From the NCBI RefSeq assembly GCF_020523825.1, contig NZ_JAJALK010000005.1:417827-481826 (forward strand): a stretch of 64,000 nucleotides of DNA. The letters are read 5' to 3'. Below, piece by piece: positions 18,260 to 27,405 of this stretch. The notes beneath the pieces are model-generated. The model ran no database searches, was not told where the DNA came from, and saw only the letters and a list, made by a program, of their open reading frames with translations. A program made the translations under genes and the position numbers. Numbering within the stretch: the first letter of the stretch is position 1; the number at the start of each line of letters is the position of its first letter. The DNA is from Methylobacterium brachiatum. GTDB taxonomy: Bacteria > Pseudomonadota > Alphaproteobacteria > Rhizobiales > Beijerinckiaceae.

Positions 18260-18940
18260 GTGATTCGATTCTTCTACAATCTCAGCCCCAACCCGATGAA
18301 GGTCGCCCTCTGCCTGGAGGAGATGGGCCTGCCCTACGAGCCGGTTCCGGTGGATCCGCGCAAGGGCGAGCAATTCGACCCGGCCTACACGGCCCTCAAC
18401 CCGAACGCGAAGGTGCCGACCATCGTGGACGGCGACGTGACGGCGTTCGATTCGAACGCGATCCTGCTCTACCTCGCCGGCAAGACCGGCCGGTTCCTGC
18501 CGGAGGGCGAGCCGGTGCGGGGCGAGATGCTGTCCTGGCTGATGTTCGTGGCCACCGGCATCGGGCCTTTCTCCGGCCAATGCGTCCATTTCCGCCACTT
18601 CGCCCCCAACGGCGGCGCCTACGCCACCGAGCGCTACGCCTTCGAGGCGCGCCGCCACTGGGACATCCTGAACACGCGCCTCGCGGAGCGCGCCTACGTG
18701 CTGGGCGAGACCTACACGATCGTTGACATGGCCGTGTGGGGCTGGGCCCGGATGGTGCCGTTCGTGCTGGGCGAGGACGCCTTCGCGACCCTGCCCCACG
18801 TCAAGCGCCACCTCGACGCGATCAACGCCCGCCCGGCCGCGCAGGCCGCCGAGGCGCTGAAGGGGCGCCACACCTTCAAGTCGGAGATGGACGACGAGGC
18901 GCGCACCTTCATGTTCCGCGCACCTCAGAGCGCCGCGTAA
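18260..18940 (+). CDS. Glutathione S-transferase
   Basis: 226 residues from a GTG with AGGGAGAG upstream. Thioredoxin-like N-terminal domain (FFYNLSPNPMKVALCLEEMG, NPNAKVPTIVDGD with the cis-proline, FDSNAILLYLAGKTGRFLP) and an all-helical C-terminal domain (YTIVDMAVWGWARM). The SPNPMKV segment marks the YghU/Ure2-like groups. It uses glutathione for conjugation or disulfide reduction; the substrate is unknown. Confidence 0.9.
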   Translation: MIRFFYNLSPNPMKVALCLEEMGLPYEPVPVDPRKGEQFDPAYTALNPNAKVPTIVDGDVTAFDSNAILLYLAGKTGRFLPEGEPVRGEMLSWLMFVATGIGPFSGQCVHFRHFAPNGGAYATERYAFEARRHWDILNTRLAERAYVLGETYTIVDMAVWGWARMVPFVLGEDAFATLPHVKRHLDAINARPAAQAAEALKGRHTFKSEMDDEARTFMFRAPQSAA

Positions 18941-18951
18941 CGGGGCCCGGT

Positions 18952-19107
18952 TCAGGGCCCGGTGAGCGTCACGGAGAGCATCGGCAGGGTGACGGCGAAC
19001 CCGTCGCCCGATGCCGGCGGCGTGCCGAGCGTGAAGCAGGCGCCCAGGCCGAGACAGAAAGCGAGACCGAGCAGCGAGGTCTCGAAGCCGCGATAGACCG
19101 ATTCCAT
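18952..19107 (-). CDS. Small hydrophobic protein
   Basis: 51 residues from ATG 19107, which has an excellent AAGGAGA seven bases upstream. It is a short N-terminus (MESVYRGFETS), one hydrophobic segment (LLGLAFCLGLGACFTLG) and a polar tail ending SVTLTGP. It could be a single-pass membrane peptide. No family is recognised; support is the strong ribosome site and clean helix. Confidence 0.5.
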   Translation of the reverse strand: MESVYRGFETSLLGLAFCLGLGACFTLGTPPASGDGFAVTLPMLSVTLTGP

Positions 19108-19313
19108 GGGAGGTCTCCTTCGCAAGAGACCCGCAGGATGCGCCCGACCGGTAAACGGATCGGTGCGCTGGCGCTCATCCATGGTGAGTAGGCGGTGGCA
19201 GGCGCCGAATACCCGTCTCGGTCAAACCGGCCGATGCCACCTTCTCTGTCATCCGGGGCTCGCCTGCGATGACCGCGAATGACGCCGCGGTTTGCACGAC
19301 AGCCAAGCAGCCA

Positions 19314-19347
19314 GAAGGCCCACAGCACTCTCGTGCTGCGGGCCTTC
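19314..19347. terminator. Strong hairpin in intergenic DNA
   Basis: GAAGGCCCACAGCA pairs with TGCTGCGGGCCTTC (14-bp arms, one mismatch, loop CTCTCG). It lies 62 bp beyond the stop of the molybdenum oxidase operon and could end that minus-strand transcript, although no U-tract follows. Confidence 0.45.
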
Positions 19348-19381
19348 CGATGGGACTCGCGGAGGTTAAAAAAGCAGCCGA

Positions 19382-19397
19382 TGTTTCACGGGAAACA
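19382..19397. promoter_or_regulatory. parS-like ParB-binding site 2
   Basis: TGTTTCACGGGAAACA, an exact copy of the 16-mer at 9429, here within a longer palindrome (CCGATG...CATCGG). It lies directly after the last gene of the oxidase operon. Confidence 0.75.
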
Positions 19398-19408
19398 TCG
19401 GCCGCCCG

Positions 19409-21661
19409 TCACAGCAGCTTGTCGATCGTGATCGGCAGGTCGCGGACGCGCTTGCCGGTGGCGTGGAACACCGCGTTGGTGATCGCCGCCGCGGTGCCGA
19501 CGATGCCGATCTCGCCGAGGCCCTTCACGCCCAGCGGATTGGCCTTGTCCTCCTCGTCCACGAAGATCACGTCGATGTCGTAGATGTCGGCATGGACCGG
19601 CACGTGATACTCGCCGAGATTGTGGTTCATGAACCGGCCGAAGCGGTGGTCGAGCATCGACTCCTCTTCCAGCGCCGAGCCGATCCCCATCACGACGCCG
19701 CCGAGAATCTGGCTGCGCGCGGTCTTCGGGTTGAGGATCTTGCCGGCCGCGATCGCCGAGACCACCCGGGTGAGCCGCACCTGGCCCAACTCCTCGTCGA
19801 CTTTCACCTCCACGAAGATCGCCCCGTGGGTGTAGGCCTGGTAGGTCTCGTTGAAGTCCTTGTCGGGACCGGCCTGCTCCACCGCCTCGACCTTGTCGAC
19901 GCCGGCCGCGCGCATCACCTCGACCAGCGAGACGCTGCGGCTGGGATCGCCCGCCACCGAGATGCGTCCGTCCGCGAAGACGGCGCGGTCGACATCGACA
20001 TTGGCGAGCGGCGAGTTCTCCAGGCCGCGGGCCAGCTTGAACACCTGCTCGCCGACATTGCGGCAGGCCTTCATCACGGCGGTGCCGGATGAGGCCGCGG
20101 TCCAGGACCCACCGGCGACCGGTGCCTCGGGCAGGCGCGTGTCGCCGAGCTTGGTCGTGACCGATTCCATGGGCAGGCCCAAAGTGTCGGCGGCGATCTG
20201 GGTCAGGATCGTGTAGGTACCGGTGCCGATATCGCCGGTGGAGTTGCCGACCATCAGCCGGCCATCCGCGGTCAGCGTCGCGATGGCGCTCGACTGCATC
20301 ATCATCGATTCCCAGACGCCCGTGGCGACGCCCCAGCCCACGAGTTCGCGGCCCTCGCGCATCGAGCGCGGCTCGGGGCTGCGCTTGGACCAGCCGAAGC
20401 GCTCGGCGCCCTGGGTGAAGCAGGCCTTCAGCTCCTTGGAGCCGAACGGCTTGCCCTCGGCGGTGGCGTCCGAGTCCGCGTAGTTCTTCAGCCGCAGCGC
20501 GATCGGGTCCATCCCGGTCGCGTAGGCGAGCTCGTCCATCGCGGTCTCGATGGCGAAGACGCCGGTGACGGCCCCAGGGGCGCGCATGTCGCCCGGGGTG
20601 GCGGTGTCGAGCTTGGCGATCCGGTAGGTCAGGGCGACGTTATCGCAGCGGTAGAGCACCCCCGACCAGTTGACGATGACCTCCTGGTAATCCTCGAACT
20701 GGGAGGTGCCCTGCACCGCATCGTGCCGGAGCGCCGTCAGGGTGCCATCCGCCTCGGCCCCGAGGGAGACCGTCTGCAGTGCCTCGCCCCGATAGGTGAA
20801 GGACCACATCTGGTCGCGGGTCAGGGTCACCCGGACCGAGCGCTTCAGCTCCTGCGCGGCCAGCATCGCCAGGAAGGCCTGGTATTGCGGGCGCAGGCCC
20901 GAGCCGAAGCCGCCGCCGAGATAGGGGTTGAGCACCCGCACTTGGTCGGGCTTCAGCCCGAACACGTTGGCGAGATACTGGTGGCTGTTCGAGACGCCCT
21001 GGATCTTGTCGTAGACCGTGTAGGTCCCGTCCTCCTCGACCACCACCGTGGTGGCGTGCGGCTCCATCGGGTTGTGGTGCTCGTTGGCCAGCGTGTAGGC
21101 GCCCTGCACGCGGATCGGCGCGCTGCCAAAGGCCTGGTCGGCGTCGCCCCACGGCGCCGGCGGCGGCTTGATGCCCTCGCGCTTGTAGGGCGGATCGTAG
21201 GCGTCGCCGCGCACGGCGTGGAGGTCGGTCTCGGGCTCCTGGGCCTCGTACCGGACCTGGATCAGCGAGGCGGCGTAGCGCGCGGTCTCGAAATCCTCGG
21301 CCACCACCAGGGCGACCGGCTGGCCGCTGAACACGATCAGGTCGTCATAGAGGGCGCGGAACGGCGAGCCGGGGGGTGCCACCGCGTCCTGGAAGTTCTT
21401 GTCGCGCCAGGCGGTGCGGGGGCGGTTCTCGTGGGTGATCACCTTGAGGACGCCCGGCACCGCCTCGGCGGCGGCGGAGTCGATCCCCGCGATCCGGCCC
21501 TTGGCGATGGCGCTGGACACGACGTAGCCGTAGGCGAGATCCGGGGCGGCGAACTCGCCGGCGTATTTGGCGAGGCCGGTGACCTTGGCGGGTCCGTCGA
21601 TGCGGCTGCGTGGGCTGCCGACGAAGGTGTCGTGGCCGGTGGAGCTGAAGGTCTGGGTCAT
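19409..21661 (-). CDS. paoC: Aldehyde oxidase/xanthine dehydrogenase-type molybdenum-binding subunit
   Basis: 750 residues. Catalytic subunit that binds the molybdenum cofactor and hydroxylates aldehydes or N-heterocycles. Landmarks: RIDGPAKVTGLAKYAGEF at the N-terminus, LGGGFGSGLRPQYQ (cofactor region), MRAPGAVTGVFAIETAMDEL, and the C-terminal GVKGLGEIGIVG with the catalytic glutamate, followed by TNAVFHATGKRVRDLPIT. Length and motifs match the PaoC/YagR group, in which the three subunits are separate genes. It is the last gene of a three-gene operon, 8 bp after the FAD subunit. Confidence 0.93.
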   Translation of the reverse strand: MTQTFSSTGHDTFVGSPRSRIDGPAKVTGLAKYAGEFAAPDLAYGYVVSSAIAKGRIAGIDSAAAEAVPGVLKVITHENRPRTAWRDKNFQDAVAPPGSPFRALYDDLIVFSGQPVALVVAEDFETARYAASLIQVRYEAQEPETDLHAVRGDAYDPPYKREGIKPPPAPWGDADQAFGSAPIRVQGAYTLANEHHNPMEPHATTVVVEEDGTYTVYDKIQGVSNSHQYLANVFGLKPDQVRVLNPYLGGGFGSGLRPQYQAFLAMLAAQELKRSVRVTLTRDQMWSFTYRGEALQTVSLGAEADGTLTALRHDAVQGTSQFEDYQEVIVNWSGVLYRCDNVALTYRIAKLDTATPGDMRAPGAVTGVFAIETAMDELAYATGMDPIALRLKNYADSDATAEGKPFGSKELKACFTQGAERFGWSKRSPEPRSMREGRELVGWGVATGVWESMMMQSSAIATLTADGRLMVGNSTGDIGTGTYTILTQIAADTLGLPMESVTTKLGDTRLPEAPVAGGSWTAASSGTAVMKACRNVGEQVFKLARGLENSPLANVDVDRAVFADGRISVAGDPSRSVSLVEVMRAAGVDKVEAVEQAGPDKDFNETYQAYTHGAIFVEVKVDEELGQVRLTRVVSAIAAGKILNPKTARSQILGGVVMGIGSALEEESMLDHRFGRFMNHNLGEYHVPVHADIYDIDVIFVDEEDKANPLGVKGLGEIGIVGTAAAITNAVFHATGKRVRDLPITIDKLL

Positions 21662-21669
21662 CGGGATGC

Positions 21670-22677
21670 CTACTGGATGCGCTTGTCGCTGAGCGACTGG
21701 GGCGTGCCGGCAGCGGCCTGTTCGAGGCCGCGCACGATGGCCCGCCGGGCGAGGTCGATCTTGAAGCCGTTGGCCGATTGCGGCTTGGCCTCGGAGACGA
21801 TGAGGCCGGCCGCCTGCTGGAAGCTCTCGCGGGTGGCGGGCTTGCCCTCCAGCAGCGCCTCGGCCTCACGGTTGCGCCAGGGCTTGTGGGCGACGCCGCC
21901 GAGCGCCAGCCGGGCGGTCTTGATCGTGTCGCCGTCGAGCTCGACGCCCGCCGCCACCGAGACCAGCGCGAAGGCGTAAGACAGCCGGTCGCGCAGCTTC
22001 AGATAGGTGTAGTGCTGCGGGAACTTGCTCTCTGGCAGGTCCACCGACACGATGATCTCGCCGGGGGCGAGGTTGGTGTCGATCTCAGGGCTATCGCCCG
22101 GCAGCCGGTGGAAATCCGCGAAGGGAATCGTCCGCTCGCCCTGCGGCCCGCTCACCCGGACCGTCGCCTCGAGCGCCGCCAGGGCGATGCACATGTCGGA
22201 CGGGTGGGTGGCGATGCAGGAGTCGCTCGCCCCGAAGATCGCGTGGATGCGGTTGACGCCGCCGATCGCCGAGCAGCCGGTGCCGGGCTCGCGCTTGTTG
22301 CAGGGCGTGGCCGTGTCGTAAAAATAGTAGCAGCGGGTCCGCTGCAGCAGGTTGCCGCCCGTGGAGGCGGCGTTGCGCAGCTGCGCCGAGGCGCCGGCCA
22401 GGATGGCGTTGCGCAGCAGCGGGTATTGCGCGGCGACCCGGTCGTCGTAGGCGACCTTGGCGTTGGTCGCGAGCGCCCCGAGCCGCAGGCCGCCCTCATG
22501 CGCCTCGATGCCGTCGAGGGGCAGCCGGGTGATGTCGATCAGCCGGCCGGGCTTCTCGACATCGTACTTCATCAGGTCGATCAGGTTGGTGCCGCCCGCA
22601 ATGAAGCGCGCGCCCGCCCCGTAGGCCTGGACCGCCTCCGCCACCGTGCCGGCGCGGACATAATCGAAGCGGTTCAT
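21670..22677 (-). CDS. paoB: FAD-binding subunit with extra [4Fe-4S] insert
   Basis: 335 residues. Carries electrons between the iron-sulfur subunit and the molybdenum subunit. The FAD site is ARFIAGGTNLIDLMKYDVEKP and NAASTGGNLLQRTRCYYFYD. The insert CYYFYDTATPCNKREPGTGC supplies three closely spaced cysteines, with a fourth in SDSCIATHPSDMC; such an insert defines the PaoB/YagS type with an additional [4Fe-4S] cluster. The stop codon region is followed 8 bp on by the Mo subunit, and the start overlaps the upstream gene by 4 bp. Confidence 0.92.
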   Translation of the reverse strand: MNRFDYVRAGTVAEAVQAYGAGARFIAGGTNLIDLMKYDVEKPGRLIDITRLPLDGIEAHEGGLRLGALATNAKVAYDDRVAAQYPLLRNAILAGASAQLRNAASTGGNLLQRTRCYYFYDTATPCNKREPGTGCSAIGGVNRIHAIFGASDSCIATHPSDMCIALAALEATVRVSGPQGERTIPFADFHRLPGDSPEIDTNLAPGEIIVSVDLPESKFPQHYTYLKLRDRLSYAFALVSVAAGVELDGDTIKTARLALGGVAHKPWRNREAEALLEGKPATRESFQQAAGLIVSEAKPQSANGFKIDLARRAIVRGLEQAAAGTPQSLSDKRIQ

Positions 22678-23198
22678 CGGGCGGCTCCCTGCATCACGTC
22701 CTCGATCGCGTCGACGATGTTGGTGTAGGCACCGCAGCGGCAGAGGTTGCCGCTCATCGCCTCGCGGATCTCCTCTCGGCTATGGGCGTGGCCCTCGTTC
22801 ATCAGGCCGACCGAGGAGCAGAGCTGGCCCGGCGTGCAGTAGCCGCACTGGAAGGCGTCGTGCTCGATGAACGCCTCCTGGATCGGATGGAGCGCGTTGC
22901 TGCCGCCCCGGTCGCCGAGGCCGGCAAGCCCCTCGACCGTGGTGATCTCGGCCCCGTCCTTCATGACCGCCAGCGTTAGGCAGGCATTCACCCGGGTGCC
23001 GTTCACCAGCACCGTGCAGGCGCCGCACTGGCCGTGGTCGCAGCCCTTCTTGGTGCCGGTGAGGTCGAGCTTTTCGCGCAGGAGATCGAGCAGCGTGGTC
23101 CAGGGCGTGACCTTGAGCGCCCGGCGCTGCCCGTTGATCGTCAGGGTGATGTCGAGCGCGGTGTCGGCCCGCACCGGCGGACTGTTTTCGAGGAGCAT
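22674..23198 (-). CDS. paoA: [2Fe-2S] subunit of the aldehyde oxidase
   Basis: 174 residues from ATG 23198 (MLLENSPPVRADTALDITLT). Two [2Fe-2S] clusters: the plant-ferredoxin type CDHGQCGACTVLVNG, with a further Cys in RVNACLTLA, and the second CGYCTPGQLC with GNLCRCGAY. A longer frame reaching 23351 adds residues of unlikely composition, so I prefer the internal ATG, although its ribosome site is weak. It is the first gene of the operon, which then continues with paoB and paoC. No Tat signal is visible in the chosen frame, so export is uncertain (the E. coli PaoA has one). Confidence 0.9.
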   Translation of the reverse strand: MLLENSPPVRADTALDITLTINGQRRALKVTPWTTLLDLLREKLDLTGTKKGCDHGQCGACTVLVNGTRVNACLTLAVMKDGAEITTVEGLAGLGDRGGSNALHPIQEAFIEHDAFQCGYCTPGQLCSSVGLMNEGHAHSREEIREAMSGNLCRCGAYTNIVDAIEDVMQGAAR

Positions 23199-23429
23199 GC
23201 TGTCGTCCACGATCTGGGCCGGCCGCGGGGCCGGACGGGGAACGGAAGATCGGTCTGGGGCGGCGACGAGCCGGCGCCCACGGGGCCAGTCGATCGATAA
23301 CCATTCCAAACTACGCCTGTTCCGCGGACGATCGGTCTCAGGGCCGGACATCCGGCCGTTGCCGGGCCCGCCCCGCCTCGGCTAACCCTGTCGTCGCGAA
23401 AAAATCCCTGCCGCATCCCGGAGCTCCCG

Positions 23430-24815
23430 ATGGCCGCGCTCGACGCGATCCTCAACGACATCGACACGGACTTGGAGAACGCCCTGGAGCGGCTGTTCGC
23501 CTTCCTGCGGATCCCGTCGATCTCGACCGAGCCGGCCCATGCCGGCGATTGCCGGGCCGCCGCCGCCTGGCTCGCCCAGGACCTCACGGCGCTCGGCTTC
23601 GAGACTTCCGTGGAGGACACCTCGCTGCACCCGGTGGTGCTCGCGACCAAGCCGAAGCCCGGCGCGCCGCACGTCCTGTTCTACGGCCATTACGACGTGC
23701 AGCCGGTCGACCCGCTCGACCTGTGGACGACGCCGCCCTTCGAGCCGCGCATCGCGTCGGATGCGGAGGGTCGCAAGACCATCGTCGGGCGCGGGTCTTC
23801 CGACGACAAGGGTCAGGTCATGACCTTCGTGGAGGCGTGCCGGGCCCATATCGCCATGAGCGGCGAGCTGCCCTGCGGCGTCACGATCCTGATCGAGGGC
23901 GCCGAGGAGAGCGGCTCGCAGGGCCTGCCCGAATGGGTCGCGGCCAACCGCGACCGCCTCGGCTGCGACGTGGTGCTCGTGTGCGACACCGGCATGTGGG
24001 ACCGGACCACGCCGGCGATCACCTCGTCGCTGCGCGGGCTCGCGTATTTCGAGGTGAAGGTCACCTGTGCCGACCGCGACCTGCATTCGGGCTTCTTCGG
24101 CGGCGCCGCCCGCAACCCGATCCACGTTCTGTCGAAGATCATCGCCGATCTGCACGATGAGGACGGGCGGGTGACGATCCCGGGCTTCTACGACGGCGTG
24201 CACGAGCGCCCGCCCGAGGTGCTGGAGCAGTGGCGCGGCCTGGGGCTGACGCCCGAGACCCTGCTCGGGCCGATCGGCCTGAAGGAGCCGGCCGGCGAGC
24301 GCGGGCGGATGCCGATCGAGCTGGTGCAGTCGCGTCCGTCCTGCGACGCCAACGGCATCATCGGCGGCTATACCGGCGAGGGCACCAAGACGGTGATCGC
24401 TTCAACCGCCTCGGCCAAGATCTCGTTCCGCCTCGTGGACGACCAGGACCCGAAGGTTCTGGCCGAACGGTTCGAGGCCTTCGTGCGCGAACGGGTGCCG
24501 TCGGACTGCACGGTCGATGTCATCACCTACAAGGGCTCGCGGGCGATCAGCCTGCCCTTCGACATGCCGCAGCTCGGGGCCGCCAAGGCGGCGCTCGCCG
24601 AGGAATGGGGTGTGCCGGCCGTCACCGTGGGCGCCGGCGGCTCGATCCCGATCGTGGGCGACTTCAAGCGGCTCCTGAACCGCGACACGCTGCTGATCGG
24701 CTTCGGCCTGGACGACGACCGGATCCACTCACCCAACGAGAAGTACGACCTGACGAGCTTCCACAAGGGCACGCGCTCCTGGGCGCGGATCCTCGCGGCG
24801 CTCGGTCAGGGCTGA
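23430..24815 (+). CDS. M20/M25/M40-family dipeptidase
   Basis: 461 residues, cytoplasmic two-zinc peptidase. Metal and catalytic motifs: VLFYGHYDVQPVDP (His and the paired Asp), GRGSSDDKGQVMTF (bridging Asp), IEGAEESGSQGLPEW (catalytic Glu and ligand), CDTGMWDRTTPAIT, and DLHSGFFGGAARNPIHVLSKII at the dimerisation domain. The C-terminus HSPNEKYDLTSFHKG supplies the last histidine. The ATG has CGGAGC upstream. The last 10 bp overlap the convergent ParA-like gene. Confidence 0.93.
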   Translation: MAALDAILNDIDTDLENALERLFAFLRIPSISTEPAHAGDCRAAAAWLAQDLTALGFETSVEDTSLHPVVLATKPKPGAPHVLFYGHYDVQPVDPLDLWTTPPFEPRIASDAEGRKTIVGRGSSDDKGQVMTFVEACRAHIAMSGELPCGVTILIEGAEESGSQGLPEWVAANRDRLGCDVVLVCDTGMWDRTTPAITSSLRGLAYFEVKVTCADRDLHSGFFGGAARNPIHVLSKIIADLHDEDGRVTIPGFYDGVHERPPEVLEQWRGLGLTPETLLGPIGLKEPAGERGRMPIELVQSRPSCDANGIIGGYTGEGTKTVIASTASAKISFRLVDDQDPKVLAERFEAFVRERVPSDCTVDVITYKGSRAISLPFDMPQLGAAKAALAEEWGVPAVTVGAGGSIPIVGDFKRLLNRDTLLIGFGLDDDRIHSPNEKYDLTSFHKGTRSWARILAALGQG

Positions 24816-25516
24816 TCGTCAGGGCGGGACGCCGGCATCTTCGCGTCGATCCAGGCCCACAGGGCCCGGATCTCCTCGGCGGCGGGGCTCGCGGGCGCGT
24901 ATTCCGTGACGCCGAGCCCGGTCGCCAGGGCGTCCTGATGGTCGACCCGGTGGATGATGCCGGGCTCGGCCAGCACCCCCAGCGCCCGCAACTGCGCGGC
25001 ATAGGCGCTGGTGCGCGGCGAGGGCGGCGGCGGGCACTGGTTCAGCACCAGGGCGAACCGGCCGCGCAGGCCGAGATTCATCAGGGCCTGGAGGGTCGGG
25101 CGCGCCGCCACGATGTCGAGGCGCGAGGGCCGCACCGGCATCAGCACAAAATCCGCCCCCTTCAGGGCCGGCGCCAGCCCGGCGGAGCTGCCGGCGGTGT
25201 CGAGCACCGCGAGGGTCGTGCCCTGCTGGCCGAGGAGGTCCAGGATCTCGGGAAGCTGGCCGATCTCCCAGGGCTGGATCCGGTCGACCGCCACGGCGTT
25301 GCGCTCGCGCAGCGCCCCCCAGCCGGCCAGGGAGCCCTGCGGGTCGAGGTCGAGGGCGGTCACACGCTCGCCGGCCTGCGCCGCCGCGACGGCGAGCGAG
25401 GCGGCCAGCGTGGTCTTGCCGGTGCCGCCCTTCTGCACCGCCACCGCGAGGATCCGCGGCTGGGTGCTCCGGCGCAGGGCGCGCTCCGATACCTGTTCGG
25501 ATCCTTGGGGATCCAT
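24806..25516 (-). CDS. ParA-family ATPase (solitary)
   Basis: 236 residues with AGGAGAGGC before the ATG. Deviant Walker A is VQKGGTGKTTLAASLAVAA, then the switch region ALDLDPQGSLAGWG and VLDTAGSSAGLAPALKGADFVLMPVRPSRLD. This is the MinD/ParA fold used to position DNA or protein cargo. There is no parB next to it, and the C-terminal part resembles ParA orphans rather than chromosomal ParA, so a role in the parS system of this window is not implied. Function is open. Confidence 0.88.
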   Translation of the reverse strand: MDPQGSEQVSERALRRSTQPRILAVAVQKGGTGKTTLAASLAVAAAQAGERVTALDLDPQGSLAGWGALRERNAVAVDRIQPWEIGQLPEILDLLGQQGTTLAVLDTAGSSAGLAPALKGADFVLMPVRPSRLDIVAARPTLQALMNLGLRGRFALVLNQCPPPPSPRTSAYAAQLRALGVLAEPGIIHRVDHQDALATGLGVTEYAPASPAAEEIRALWAWIDAKMPASRPDDQP

Positions 25517-26131
25517 GCCTCTCCTGCCTGTCGATCTCGGGCCCGGTCCCCGCGATCGTCGCAGCGCCGGAAGATGGTTGTCCGTACCCGTGTTGCGTGT
25601 GCGATCACCGCACCGGCGACCGTAGCCCAGCTACCATGACGATGTGATCATGAACACCGGAGGCTTGAACCCAGCTTATCCGGACACGATCCGAGCATCT
25701 GAAGACGAGCCGGCCGCGTCCCGACCGCATTTGATCTCCGGCCTCACGCTGATCTGCGCGATGACCGGCCGCCCTGCATTCGGATACGCGGCGTCCGATC
25801 CGCATCATTATTGATACTGATCGGGCCATAGCGTAGACACAATCGGAGTGTCAAGGAATTTATCAATACATAAATATCGGATTATTTTAGATCATCGTCC
25901 CATATTCGCTTCCAAAGATCTTGCCGAAAAGAAGCTTGCTATCCGGATACAGGACGACATGTCGTTCTTTGACGCTGGATACGCCGGATCGCATGATCGT
26001 GTCGGGATCTCACGATGGCTAGGTCGCGCGGCGATCCGGGGCGGGATCGGATCGCACCCTGCTCGGATCCGGGATCACCCGCCGCCGCCGCGCGTTGGGC
26101 CGCCGACCCGCTCGCCTGCTGCAGGAACCGC
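25517..26131. other. Intergenic region with an AT-rich segment
   Basis: 615 bp with no credible gene. The stretch from about 25800 to 25990 is far richer in A and T than the surroundings. A 102-codon frame starting at 25848 uses codons unlike the neighbours and ends in low-complexity proline/alanine, so I do not call it. Promoters for the two flanking genes are probably here. Confidence 0.5.
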
Positions 26132-27325
26132 ATGCCCCTCGACCGCCGCCGCCTGATCGGATCGGGCCTCGTCGCCCTCGCGGCCGGATCGGCCCAGGCG
26201 GGACCAGCGCCGGCACCGTCCGCCACGCCGCCCGCTGGCCGTGAGCCTCCGACCAGCCGCCCCGCCGGCACGCTGGAACTGGCGATGGCGGCCAACGCCC
26301 CATCGACGCCCACCGGCCTGGCGATCGCCCGGGGCGGCCGGATGTTCGTGATGATGCCGCGCTTCACCGGGTCCGAGCCGGTGACCTTGGGCGAGGTGCT
26401 GCCCGACGGTTCCGTGAAGCCCTATCCGGATGCCCAGGCCAACACGCCGGACCCGAGGGATCCGCAGGCGACGCTCTTCCACGTTCCCAACGGCGTGTTC
26501 GACCGCAACGACACGTTCTGGATCCTCGATTCCGGCCTGCCGCAGGGCAAGGGCAAGCCGGTGCCGGGGGCCGCCAAGCTCCTGGAGATCGACATCACGC
26601 AGGACCGGGTCCGCCGGGTGATCCCCCTCGATGCCGGCGTGGTGCCCGAGTCCTCGCTCAACGACCTGCGGGTCGATGTCCGGGCCGACCGGGCGCTCGC
26701 CTACATCACCGACCAGGGCCAGGGCGGCCAGGGGGCGATCCTGGCGGTCGACCTCGCCAGCGGACGGGTGACCCGCCGCCTGGCGGATCATCCGAGCACG
26801 GCGACGCAGGAGGGCCTGGTCAAGTTCGTGGAGCTGCGCCCGGTGATGGAGCAGAAGGGCGATGCTCCCGCGAAACACCCGAAGGGCGGGGCCAACGGCA
26901 TCGCGATCAGCCCGGACGGCAGCCGCCTGTACTACGCGCCGCTGATGAGCCGGCGCCTCTACGCGGTGGAGACCGCCGCGCTCCTCGACCCGAACGTGTC
27001 GGACGCGGCCCTGGCCGCCAAGGTCCAGGATCTCGGCGAGAAGGGCATGACCGGCGGCCTGACCACGGATTCGAAGGACCGGGTCTATCTCAGCCTGCAG
27101 GAGCACAACGCCGTCGGCCGGCGCCTGCCGGACGGGACCGTGGAGGTGCTCGCCGCCGACGATCGCCTGATCTGGGCCGACACGTTCTGGATCACGCCGG
27201 ACAGGTGGCTCTACATCTCGAGCGCCCAGGTCAACCGGCGGCCGGAATTCAACCGCGGCCAGGATTTGCAGCAGCCGCCCTACGCGATCCTGCGGATGCG
27301 CATCGACGCGGACCCGGTCCTGTAG
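26132..27325 (+). CDS. Exported MRJP/yellow-family beta-propeller protein
   Basis: 397 residues from ATG 26132, with AGGAACC just upstream. The N-terminus (LDRRRLIGSGLVALAAGSAQA) looks like a Tat-type or Sec signal, giving a periplasmic protein. The rest matches the major-royal-jelly-protein (yellow) family: TPTGLAIARGGRMFVMMPRF, NDTFWILDSGLP, LNDLRVDVRADRALAYITDQGQGG, GANGIAISPDGSRLYYAPL and SLQEHNAVGRRLPDG. These are six-bladed propellers related to SMP-30/gluconolactonase. The bacterial role is unknown; lactonase activity is possible. Confidence 0.85.
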   Translation: MPLDRRRLIGSGLVALAAGSAQAGPAPAPSATPPAGREPPTSRPAGTLELAMAANAPSTPTGLAIARGGRMFVMMPRFTGSEPVTLGEVLPDGSVKPYPDAQANTPDPRDPQATLFHVPNGVFDRNDTFWILDSGLPQGKGKPVPGAAKLLEIDITQDRVRRVIPLDAGVVPESSLNDLRVDVRADRALAYITDQGQGGQGAILAVDLASGRVTRRLADHPSTATQEGLVKFVELRPVMEQKGDAPAKHPKGGANGIAISPDGSRLYYAPLMSRRLYAVETAALLDPNVSDAALAAKVQDLGEKGMTGGLTTDSKDRVYLSLQEHNAVGRRLPDGTVEVLAADDRLIWADTFWITPDRWLYISSAQVNRRPEFNRGQDLQQPPYAILRMRIDADPVL

Positions 27326-27405
27326 GGTGGGATTCGGCACCGCGTGATCGGTACGGCCTCGGCTATGTGCTGCTCTCCTAGTGCAGCCGATTCCGGACCG
27401 CCGTG

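Noticed and set aside
24806..25516. Chromosomal ParA acting with the parS-like sites
   Set aside because: No ParB gene is adjacent and the protein looks like an orphan ParA-family ATPase. The parS sites need not be served by it.
25848..26156. A 102-codon frame in the AT-rich intergenic DNA
   Set aside because: No ribosome site, no family, and the second half is a frame shadow of GC-rich DNA overlapping the start of the propeller gene.
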